Part shown: piece by piece, positions 1 to 5,745 of the stretch
How the letters are laid out: each line of letters starts with the position of its first letter
Numbering within the stretch: the first letter of the stretch is position 1
DNA from: Burkholderiales bacterium
GTDB taxonomy: Bacteria; Pseudomonadota; Gammaproteobacteria; Burkholderiales; SG8-39
NCBI GenBank assembly: GCA_016649475.1
Contig: JAENXP010000125.1
Location: 1-6,817, forward strand
Length of the DNA stretch: 6,817 nt
Direction of reading: 5' to 3'
Made by a program: the position numbers and the translations under genes
The notes under the pieces: generated by a model
The model's database searches: none
Told to the model about the DNA's origin: nothing
Seen by the model: only the letters and a program-made list of their open reading frames with translations

Positions 1-351
1 CAGCCGCTGCAGCCGCGCGAGCAGGGGCCGCGGCACCCGTTCTTCCGCGAGCTTGCGGCCGATATCGACCAGGCGGCCGTACTGCACCCCGGACGGGCAG
101 GTGGTCTCGCAGGCGCGGCAGGTGAGGCAGCGATCCAGGTGCAGTTGCGTGCGCGCCGTGACCTCGGCGCCTTCGAGCACGCCCTTGATCAGGTAGATGC
201 GCCCGCGCGGCCCGTCGAGCTCGTCGCCGAGCAGCTGATAGGTGGGGCAGGTCGCGGTGCAAAAGCCGCAATGCACGCATTTGCGCAGGATGGCATCGGC
301 CTCCATGCCATCGCGCGTGCCCTTGAAGAAATCGGACAGTTCAGTTTGCAT
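1..351 (-). CDS. glcF: Glycolate oxidase iron-sulfur subunit GlcF, N-terminal part (gene runs off the left edge)
   Basis: GlcF is the iron-sulfur subunit of the membrane-associated glycolate oxidase. It takes electrons from the FAD subunits GlcD/GlcE as glycolate is oxidised to glyoxylate and passes them towards the respiratory chain. Only the first 117 residues are present; the E. coli protein is about 407 residues, so most of the gene, including the C-terminal cysteine-rich domains, lies outside. Two ferredoxin-type 4Fe-4S motifs are visible: [12 protein letters not shown] (Cys25, 28, 31, 35) and [12 protein letters not shown] (Cys75, 78, 81, 85). The segment [14 protein letters not shown] between them is typical of GlcF. 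The ATG at 351 gives the usual MQTxLxDF-like start. No Shine-Dalgarno sequence is evident, so translation probably depends on ribosomes finishing glcE, whose stop is 24 nt upstream. The reading frame is the same as that of glcE. Other two-cluster CCG-domain subunits (lactate or glycerol-3-phosphate dehydrogenases) look similar, but the glcD-glcE context decides. Confidence 0.95.
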   Translation of the reverse strand, partial: MQTELSDFFKGTRDGMEADAILRKCVHCGFCTATCPTYQLLGDELDGPRGRIYLIKGVLEGAEVTARTQLHLDRCLTCRACETTCPSGVQYGRLVDIGRKLAEERVPRPLLARLQRL

Positions 352-379
352 GGCGCAAACGCGGTGAAAAGCGTTTCAT
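341..379 (-). other. 12-codon mini-ORF bridging the glcE stop and glcF start
   Basis: The last base of the glcE coding sequence and its stop form ATGA: an ATG at 379-377 overlaps the glcE TGA at 378-376. The frame it opens reads [12 protein letters not shown] and stops at 343-341, just inside glcF and beyond its ATG at 351-349. It could keep ribosomes moving across the 24-nt gap and so couple glcF to glcE. It has no ribosome-binding site of its own, and in this GC-rich DNA it may simply be chance. Confidence 0.15.
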
Positions 380-1440
380 AGATCGGGGTACATCCGGCCG
401 GCGCTGAATATGCCGGCCGGATCGAATGCCTGCTTCAGCTTGCGGTGGATTGTCGCCACGGCGGGCACCAGCGGGGCAAACACACCCGCGCTTTTGTCGG
501 CCGCGCGAAACAGCGTGGCATGTCCGCCCGCCTGCGCCGCCGCCTCGCGGACGGTGCGCGCATCGGCATTGCTCGCGAGCCACCTGAGGGAGCCCCCCCA
601 TTCGATCAACTGCTCTCCCGGCAAAGCGAGCGGCGGCGCGACCGAGGGCAGCGACAGGCGCCACATGGGCTTGTCGCTCTGAAAAAAGGCATCGGTCTGC
701 TCGCGTATCGCCAGCCAGAATCGCTCGGCCTGCGCGGCCTCCATGAGTTCGCCGCCTATTGCCTCTCGCGCTGCCTTGATCGCGCTCGCAGCACCGGACA
801 GACGCAGCGTGAGGCCGCCGTCCGACCAGGCGCAAGCGCTGATCGGCAGCGGCTTTCCGCCCCAGTGGTTGAGCATCTCGATCGCCTTGTCCTGGGGCAG
901 TTCCAGCTTGAGCGAGGCTTCGGCGAACGGCAGCGGCGGCACCTTGAGCGAGACCTCCAGAATCAGACCCAGTGTTCCCAGGGAACCCGCCATCGGGCGC
1001 GAAACATCGTAGCCCGCGACGTTCTTCATTACCTGTCCGCCGAAGCTGAGATCGTCGCCGCGTCCGTCGAGCATGCGCACGCCGAGCACGAAATCGCGCA
1101 CCGCTCCGGCTGCCTGCCGCCGCGGGCCGGACAATCCTGCTGCAACCATCCCGCCCACGGTCGCGCCGGGACCGAAGTGCGGCGGCTCGAACGCGAGCTG
1201 CTGGCCTTGCGCGCGCAGCGCCGCTTCCAGTTCCACCAGGGGCGTGCCGCAGCGCACGGTGATCACCAGTTCGGTCGGCTCGTACGCGACAATGCCGGTG
1301 TAGTCGCGCGTATCCAACACTTCGCCCTGCAGTGCCTGGCCGTAAAAGTCCTTGGTGCCGCCGCCGCGCAGCCGCAGCGGTTTTTTCGCTGCCGCTGCCG
1401 AGCGGATCCGCTCGGCGTATCGTTCGATGACTTCCCTCAT
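376..1440 (-). CDS. glcE: Glycolate oxidase FAD-binding subunit GlcE
   Basis: GlcE is the second FAD-binding subunit of the glycolate oxidase GlcDEF, cytoplasmic or peripheral to the inner membrane. It has 354 residues, matching the family (about 350 in E. coli). The N-terminal half is an FAD_binding_4 (PCMH-type) domain. The pyrophosphate-binding loop is LRGGGTKDFYG (24-34), followed by the flavin-contacting stretch FGPGATVGGMVAAGLSGPRR (starting at 89) and KNVAGYDVSRPMAGSLGTLG (139-158). The C-terminus FDPAGIFSAGRM (339-350) is the usual end of this family. GlcE lacks the large catalytic C-terminal domain of GlcD, including its HxGDGNxH motif, consistent with an accessory flavin subunit. 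The ATG at 1440 lies 1 nt after the glcD stop (TGATATG), and no good Shine-Dalgarno is seen, so it is very probably translationally coupled to glcD. Confidence 0.96.
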   Translation of the reverse strand: MREVIERYAERIRSAAAAKKPLRLRGGGTKDFYGQALQGEVLDTRDYTGIVAYEPTELVITVRCGTPLVELEAALRAQGQQLAFEPPHFGPGATVGGMVAAGLSGPRRQAAGAVRDFVLGVRMLDGRGDDLSFGGQVMKNVAGYDVSRPMAGSLGTLGLILEVSLKVPPLPFAEASLKLELPQDKAIEMLNHWGGKPLPISACAWSDGGLTLRLSGAASAIKAAREAIGGELMEAAQAERFWLAIREQTDAFFQSDKPMWRLSLPSVAPPLALPGEQLIEWGGSLRWLASNADARTVREAAAQAGGHATLFRAADKSAGVFAPLVPAVATIHRKLKQAFDPAGIFSAGRMYPDL

Positions 1441-1441
1441 A

Positions 1442-2926
1442 TCAGAAACGCGGCAGTTCGGGATGCGGCAGCCGCCCGCCTTCGACGTGCATGCGGCCGA
1501 ACTCGGCGCAGCGGTGCAGCGTCGGTATGTTCTTGTCCGGGTTGAGCAGGCCCTCCTCGTCGAAAGCGCGCTTCACGGCGCGGAACATTTCGAGCTCCTT
1601 CGGATCGAACTGCACGCACATCTGGTTGATTTTCTCTATGCCGACGCCATGCTCTCCGGTGATGGTGCCGCCCACCGCGATGCTCTTCTCCAGCACCTCG
1701 CCGGCGAACGCCTCGGTGCGGTGCAACTGCTCCGGATCGTTGGCGTCGAACAGGATGAGCGGATGCAGGTTGCCGTCGCCGGCGTGGAACACATTGGGGC
1801 AGCGCAAACCGTATTTCTTCTCCATTTCGGCGATGAACCGCAGCACTTCGCCCAGGCGCTTCCTCGGGATGGTGCCGTCCATGCAGTAGTAGTCCGGCGA
1901 GATGCGCCCCATGGCCGGGAACGCCGCCTTGCGCCCGGACCAGAATTTGAGGCGCTCGGCTTCGTTCTGCGAAATGCGGAAATCGTAGGCGCCGGCCTTC
2001 TTCAGCACCGCGGTCATGCGCCCGATCTCTTCCTCCACTTCTTCCACCGTGCCGTCGGATTCGCACAGCAGCAGCGCAGCCGCATCCAGATCGTAGCCGG
2101 CGTGCACGTATTCCTCCACCGCGCGCGTGGCCGGCTGATCCATCATTTCCAGTCCGGCCGGGATGATGCCCGCCGCGATGATGTCGGCCGCGGCATTGCC
2201 CGCCTTCTCCACGTCGTCGAAGGCGGCGAGAATTACCCGCGCGGTATGCGGCTTGGGAACGAGCTTGACGGTGATTTCCGTAGCTACGGCGAGCATGCCC
2301 TCGGAGCCCATGATCAGCGCGAGCAGGTCGTAGCCCGGCGCGTCGAGCGCCTCGCTGCCGAATTCGACCACGTCGCCCTCGATGGTGCAGGCGCGCACGC
2401 GCAGCACGTTGTGCACGGTGAGCCCGTACTTGAGACAGTGCACGCCGCCCGCGTTCTCGCCGACGTTGCCGCCTATGCTGCAGGCGATCTGCGAGGACGG
2501 GTCGGGCGCGTAATACAGACCGTAGGGCGCGGCCGCTTCGGATATGGCCAGATTGCGCACCCCGGGTTGCACCCGCGCGACCCGGGCCACCGGGTCGAGC
2601 GCGAGGATGCGCTTCATTTTGGCAAGCGACAGCAATACGCCCTTGCCGTGCGGCAGCGCCCCGCCCGAGAGCCCGGTGCCCGCGCCGCGCGCCACCACCG
2701 GCAGATTGAGCTGGCGGCACGCGCGCAGGACGCGCGCGACCTGTTCCTCGTTCTCCGGCAGAGCCACCACCATAGGCAACTCGCGGTACGCCGACAGCCC
2801 GTCGCATTCGTAGGGCTTGGTGTCCTCCGGCTCGTACAGCACCGCCTCGGCCGGTAGTATCGCGCGCAGCACCTTCACCGCAGCGGACTGGCGCACCGGA
2901 TCGAGCAAGCGGAAACCTTCGTTCAT
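1442..2926 (-). CDS. glcD: Glycolate oxidase catalytic FAD subunit GlcD
   Basis: GlcD is the catalytic flavoprotein of glycolate oxidase and converts glycolate (also D-lactate in some enzymes) to the 2-oxo acid. It has 494 residues, close to the E. coli protein (499). Residues about 50-220 form the FAD_binding_4 domain, with VARGAGTGLSGGALP (78-92) and PSSQIACSIGGNVGENAGG (143-161). Residues about 225-470 form the FAD-oxidase C domain. Within it, HAGDGNLHP (381-389) and GEHGVGIEK (424-432) hold His381, His388 and Glu425, the positions that bind metal and substrate carboxylate in D-2-hydroxyacid dehydrogenases of this fold. The tail (about 468-494, ending in HPELPRF) resembles those I associate with betaproteobacterial GlcD. 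The ATG at 2926 is chosen because the family's N-terminus starts close by and a promoter lies just upstream; the ribosome site is weak (AAAGG, 11 nt away). First gene of glcDEF. A D-lactate dehydrogenase is the main alternative, but separate glcE and glcF argue for glycolate. Confidence 0.97.
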   Translation of the reverse strand: MNEGFRLLDPVRQSAAVKVLRAILPAEAVLYEPEDTKPYECDGLSAYRELPMVVALPENEEQVARVLRACRQLNLPVVARGAGTGLSGGALPHGKGVLLSLAKMKRILALDPVARVARVQPGVRNLAISEAAAPYGLYYAPDPSSQIACSIGGNVGENAGGVHCLKYGLTVHNVLRVRACTIEGDVVEFGSEALDAPGYDLLALIMGSEGMLAVATEITVKLVPKPHTARVILAAFDDVEKAGNAAADIIAAGIIPAGLEMMDQPATRAVEEYVHAGYDLDAAALLLCESDGTVEEVEEEIGRMTAVLKKAGAYDFRISQNEAERLKFWSGRKAAFPAMGRISPDYYCMDGTIPRKRLGEVLRFIAEMEKKYGLRCPNVFHAGDGNLHPLILFDANDPEQLHRTEAFAGEVLEKSIAVGGTITGEHGVGIEKINQMCVQFDPKELEMFRAVKRAFDEEGLLNPDKNIPTLHRCAEFGRMHVEGGRLPHPELPRF

Positions 2927-2986
2927 ATAGTCCGGAGCCTTTGTGCGGCGTGTATTTCGGGTAGATGACTGCAGCGGCGAGCGACC

Positions 2987-3007
2987 GGACCATGTTATTC
3001 ACGGTCC
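2987..3007. promoter_or_regulatory. GGACC/GGTCC dyad over the glc -10 box (possible operator)
   Basis: The inverted repeat GGACC (2987-2991) and GGTCC (3003-3007) has an 11-nt spacer that contains the glcD -10 hexamer and lies just upstream of the predicted transcription start. A protein bound here would block the promoter. It does not match the TGGT-N3-ACCA operator type of FadR-like GntR regulators such as GlcC/LldR. The related hexamer GTCCGG also occurs at 2930-2935 and 3087-3092, and its complement CCGGAC at 2985-2990, so the motif is repeated in this region. No regulator gene lies in the window. Confidence 0.35.
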
Positions 3008-3020
3008 CCGGATGTGTCAA
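2992..3020 (-). promoter_or_regulatory. Sigma70-type promoter of glcDEF
   Basis: On the minus strand a perfect -35 box, TTGACA (3020-3015), is followed by exactly 17 nt and then the -10 box TAACAT (2997-2992, four of six consensus bases). Transcription would start near 2985, giving a leader of about 60 nt before the glcD ATG at 2926. This is the strongest promoter match in the intergenic region. It is correctly placed and oriented for glcDEF, and it supports 2926 as the start rather than a longer frame. Confidence 0.7.
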
Positions 3021-3146
3021 TCGAATGAGGCGATAAGTATTCATGTTGCCCAAAGCAGCGAACGCGGCGCGCTCATTTGTTAAGATGTCCGGCAATAAAG
3101 AGTCGCTTCGGACCTGCCGGAGCACTCACTGACTTGACCAGGGAGG

Positions 3147-3168
3147 ATGCAGGGGCCTGCCCCCGCAT
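3147..3168 (+). promoter_or_regulatory. Hairpin in the sulP leader
   Basis: ATGC (3147-3150) pairs with GCAT (3165-3168), and GGGG (3152-3155) pairs with CCCC (3160-3163), with one A-C mismatch between the two helices and a 4-nt loop. It begins directly after a Shine-Dalgarno-like GGGAGG (3141-3146). No run of T follows, so it does not look like an intrinsic terminator. It is more likely an mRNA structure acting on translation of the sulP leader, or chance in GC-rich DNA. Confidence 0.4.
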
Positions 3169-3174
3169 TCAGCG

Positions 3175-3204
3175 ATGAGATCCAAATACCGCGGTATCAC
3201 CTGA
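3175..3204 (+). CDS. Possible 9-codon leader peptide before sulP
   Basis: The ATG at 3175 opens MRSKYRGIT and stops with TGA at 3202-3204, directly abutting the sulP ATG at 3205 (TGAATG) and in the same frame. The only nearby Shine-Dalgarno-like block, GGGAGG, ends at 3146, too far in the linear sequence. If the hairpin at 3147-3168 folds, the effective spacing becomes 6 nt. sulP itself lacks a ribosome-binding site, which makes re-initiation from this leader plausible. No conservation could be checked, so this is a weak call. Confidence 0.25.
   Translation: MRSKYRGIT
3186..3197. repeat. Perfect 12-bp palindrome ATACCGCGGTAT upstream of sulP
   Basis: A perfect palindrome ends 7 nt before the sulP start codon. 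At the DNA level it could be a site for a dimeric regulator. In RNA it could form only a short 4-bp stem around CGCG. It overlaps the possible leader peptide. Chance is possible, but a perfect 12-mer in a 278-bp region is uncommon. Confidence 0.35.
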
Positions 3205-4980
3205 ATGTCGACCGACCATAGCGCCGTTCTCAGGCGCATTTTTCCGTTTCTGAACTGGTGGCCGCTGGTCAACCGCGGCACCATGCGCGTGGACCTGCTG
3301 GCCGGCCTGATAGGCGCCGCCGTGGTGCTGCCGCAGGGCGTGGCATTCGCCACGCTTGCAGGCATGCCGCCCGAATACGGCTTGTACAGCGCCATGGTGC
3401 CGACCATAGTCGCCGCACTTTGGGGGTCCTCGCTCCACGCTGTTTCCGGGCCGACCAATGCCGTATCGCTGGTCGTGTTCGCGACGGTGAGCACGCTGGC
3501 CGAACCCGGCTCCGCGCATTACGTACATCTGGTGCTAACGCTGTCGTTCATGTCGGGCATGATGATGTTGTCCCTGGGACTGCTGCGCCTGGGCACGCTG
3601 GTCAATTTTATCTCGCACACCGTGGTGGTCGGCTTTACCGCCGGCGCCGCCATGCTCATTTTCGGCGCGCAGCTGCGCAATTTTTTCGGCGTGGACATCG
3701 CGCGCGGGCACTCCTTCCTGCGCACGCTCGAGGCGTTTGCGCTGCAGATACCGAGCATTCAGCCTTACGTTCTGCTGGTAGCCGCCGTGACGCTCGTAAC
3801 CGGCATTCTTGCCCGCCGCTTCCTCAAGCAGATACCGTACATGATCGCCGCCATGCTGGTGGGCAGCCTCCTCGCCTTCGTGCTCAATCAAGCCCACGGC
3901 GCGGAATACACCGGGATCCGTACCCTGGGCGCGCTGCCGGGCGCGCTGCCGCCGCTGTCGCATCCCAGCTGGGAACTGGAGAACCTGAGAAAGCTGCTCG
4001 CCATCGCCGTTGCCGTCACCGTGCTAGGCCTGACCGAGGCCATATCCATAGGGCGTGCGATTGCGCTCAAGTCCGGCCAGCGCATCGACGGCAATCAGGA
4101 ATTCATCGGTCAGGGACTGTCCAACATCGTCGCCAGTTTCTTCTCCGGCTACCCCGCGACCTGCTCGTTCAACCGCTCCGGCCTCAACTACGAGGCCGGC
4201 GCGCGCACCCCGTTATCCGCGGTCTTTTCCGCGCTGTTTCTGATCGTAATTCTGGTCTTTGTTGCGCCTCTCATGGCCTATCTTCCCATCGCCAGCATGG
4301 CGGCGATCCTGTTTCTGGTCGCCTGGGGTCTGATCGATTTCCACAGCATCCGCACCGTCGTGCGCTCCAGCCGGCCCGAAACCGTGGTGCTCGCACTTAC
4401 CTTCGCCGCAACGCTGCTGCTGGAACTGGAATTCGCGATCCTGGTTGGCGTGACGCTTTCCCTGTTGGTCTATCTGAACCGGACCTCGCGCCCGACCATG
4501 CGCAGCCTGGTGCCGGACCCGCGGCATCCGACGCGCAAAATGATGATATTGGAGCCGGGGTTCGCCGAGTGCCCGCAGCTCAAGATCCTGCGGGTCGAGG
4601 GTTCGATCTATTTTGGGGCGGTCAACCATGTCGACACCCATTTCGACACGCTGCGCGCGGCGAATCCGGATCAGAAGCACCTGCTGCTGCTGGCCAAGAG
4701 CATCAATTTCGTCGACGTGGCCGGCGCGGAATTGCTTGCGCACGAAGCCGGGCGGCGCAGAAACATGGGCGGACAGCTGTATTTCTACAGCATGCGCCAG
4801 CCGGTGCACGACATGCTGGAGCGCAGCGGACACATCGAGCAGATCGGCCGGGACAATGTCTTCGCCGGAAAATACGAAGCGATCAGCGGCGTGTTCGCGC
4901 GCCTGGACCGCTCCGTCTGCAGTAATTGCCACGCGCGCATTTTCAATGAATGCGCGACCTTGCCGCCGCCTAAAGAATAG
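3205..4980 (+). CDS. SulP family anion permease with C-terminal STAS domain
   Basis: This is an inner-membrane permease of the SulP/SLC26 family, 591 residues, the usual length for a SulP-STAS protein. The signature PQGVAFATLAGMPPEYGLY (43-61) is followed by SGPTNAVSL (81-89), then by hydrophobic segments through about residue 425, with GYPATCSFNRSGLNYEAGA (315-333) in the typical loop. A cytoplasmic STAS domain covers about 456-566. Its phosphoryl-acceptor position, usually Ser or Thr, is Ala in FVDVAGAELL (502-511). The tail has CSNCHARIFNEC (Cys572, 575, 583). Known members carry sulfate, bicarbonate or other anions, often with sodium or protons; the substrate here cannot be read off. The ATG at 3205 is the only start keeping the conserved N-terminus (FPFLNWWPLVNR), because an in-frame TGA sits immediately upstream. 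No Shine-Dalgarno is visible. It is divergent from glcDEF and convergent with the TIGR02186-type gene. Confidence 0.95.
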   Translation: MSTDHSAVLRRIFPFLNWWPLVNRGTMRVDLLAGLIGAAVVLPQGVAFATLAGMPPEYGLYSAMVPTIVAALWGSSLHAVSGPTNAVSLVVFATVSTLAEPGSAHYVHLVLTLSFMSGMMMLSLGLLRLGTLVNFISHTVVVGFTAGAAMLIFGAQLRNFFGVDIARGHSFLRTLEAFALQIPSIQPYVLLVAAVTLVTGILARRFLKQIPYMIAAMLVGSLLAFVLNQAHGAEYTGIRTLGALPGALPPLSHPSWELENLRKLLAIAVAVTVLGLTEAISIGRAIALKSGQRIDGNQEFIGQGLSNIVASFFSGYPATCSFNRSGLNYEAGARTPLSAVFSALFLIVILVFVAPLMAYLPIASMAAILFLVAWGLIDFHSIRTVVRSSRPETVVLALTFAATLLLELEFAILVGVTLSLLVYLNRTSRPTMRSLVPDPRHPTRKMMILEPGFAECPQLKILRVEGSIYFGAVNHVDTHFDTLRAANPDQKHLLLLAKSINFVDVAGAELLAHEAGRRRNMGGQLYFYSMRQPVHDMLERSGHIEQIGRDNVFAGKYEAISGVFARLDRSVCSNCHARIFNECATLPPPKE

Positions 4981-5009
4981 GCAAGTGCGCGCAACCTAGC
5001 GCGGCTTGC
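4981..5009. terminator. Hairpin between convergent gene ends (possible bidirectional terminator)
   Basis: GCAAGTGCGC (4981-4990) can pair with GCGCGGCTTGC (4999-5009) in a 10-pair stem with one bulged G and one G-U pair (in the plus-strand RNA), and an 8-nt loop. It sits immediately after the sulP stop and covers the stop codon of the opposing gene, in a gap of only 15 nt. Neither side has a clear T-run, so if it stops transcription it is not a classical intrinsic terminator. Confidence 0.4.
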
Positions 5010-5745
5010 GCAGCGGAAACGCGTTCAGGGCCAATCCCAGAACCATGCACAGCAGCGTGAACAGGCTGCCGAAAAGCCAGGGGTGATCGTGTGCCTCATT
5101 CCACACCCAGCGTTCGATGCCTGAGAGGCGCACGTTGAAGCTGCCGACCGTGTGACCGACCACTTTCCCGGATTTCACCAGCAGGGTTTCGACCGTGTAG
5201 GTTCCCACCTGCAAGTCCCCGGGCAGGCGCATGTCGGCGATAAACAACCGGTTTCCGAACACCCTGATGGCGCTATCGTCTTCATGGTAATAACCCTGTT
5301 TCTCCTTGAGGCGGAAGAAGGCCTTGCGCCAGTCCGATGCCGCATGTGCCTTCAATTGCGGATCGACGCGCACCCAGACGCCTTCGAGGATCAATCCGTA
5401 CTTCTGCTGCTCTTCGGGCGACAGGATGGTTGAAATCGGCGAGGTTGCGTAAAGGAACAGCAGGCTCGGCGCGCCCCCCATCCTGACCCTGTCGCCCTCT
5501 ACCCAGAACGGCCCGATCTTGGTCTCGCGCGACATCGTGGCCTCCTGCTTCGGTCCAACCAGCTTGATGATCAGTTCGCCCGGACCGCTCATCGCGCCGA
5601 CGGCCTTGAGATCGGCGCCGGCAAAATCCGTGGTGATCTCCACCGGTGTGGTCGCCGGCGCAACCACCAGCGGTTCTTCGCCCCACGCCGGAGCCTGCAG
5701 CAGGCAGCCGAGAATGAACAGCAGGAAGCGCGGCGCACCTGCCAT
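4996..5745 (-). CDS. TIGR02186/PF09608-type secreted membrane-anchored protein, TSUP partner
   Basis: Its molecular function is unknown. From memory of the family it matches TIGR02186 (Pfam Alph_Pro_TM), which is often found beside TauE/SafE permeases. It has 249 residues. There is a signal peptide, FLLFILGCLLQAPAWG (7-22), with likely cleavage after AWG. A beta-rich periplasmic region follows (about 23-218), with family-like stretches GPGELIIKLVGP (54-65), VWVRVDPQ (123-130) and FIADMRLPGDLQVGTY (168-183). One transmembrane segment (about 222-243) ends in RKPR, so the bulk faces the periplasm and the C-terminus the cytoplasm. The frame stays open far upstream, but the ATG at 5745 is chosen because it carries the signal peptide, has a good GAGGTG ribosome site and overlaps the permease stop by one base. 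The overlap implies coupled translation and a role tied to the permease. Confidence 0.88.
   Translation of the reverse strand: MAGAPRFLLFILGCLLQAPAWGEEPLVVAPATTPVEITTDFAGADLKAVGAMSGPGELIIKLVGPKQEATMSRETKIGPFWVEGDRVRMGGAPSLLFLYATSPISTILSPEEQQKYGLILEGVWVRVDPQLKAHAASDWRKAFFRLKEKQGYYHEDDSAIRVFGNRLFIADMRLPGDLQVGTYTVETLLVKSGKVVGHTVGSFNVRLSGIERWVWNEAHDHPWLFGSLFTLLCMVLGLALNAFPLRKPR

Noticed and set aside
445..1545. A 366-codon plus-strand open frame opposite glcE
   Set aside because: Low-complexity Arg/Ala-rich composition and full antisense overlap with glcE; no family resemblance.
1352..2857. A 501-codon open frame on the plus strand opposite glcD/glcE
   Set aside because: It is rich in His, Arg, Ala and Gln, has no recognisable domain, and lies wholly antisense to strongly recognised GlcD and GlcE; long antisense frames are expected at this GC content.
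1437..3125. A 562-codon minus-strand open frame covering glcD in another frame and running into the intergenic region
   Set aside because: Arg/Gly-rich shadow of glcD. Its first 70 or so codons run through the glcD promoter and match no family.
3134..3139. TTGACC as a -35 box for sulP
   Set aside because: No acceptable -10 box at 16-19 nt; the sequence there is the GC-only hairpin.
3147..3221. A 24-codon ORF starting right after GGGAGG and overlapping the sulP start
   Set aside because: The ribosome site touches the ATG with no spacing, and the frame differs from sulP; the ATG at 3175 gives a more coherent arrangement.
3258..4925. A 555-codon frame within sulP, +2 relative to it
   Set aside because: Arg/Ala/Gly-rich shadow of the SulP gene, with none of the hydrophobic pattern of a transporter.
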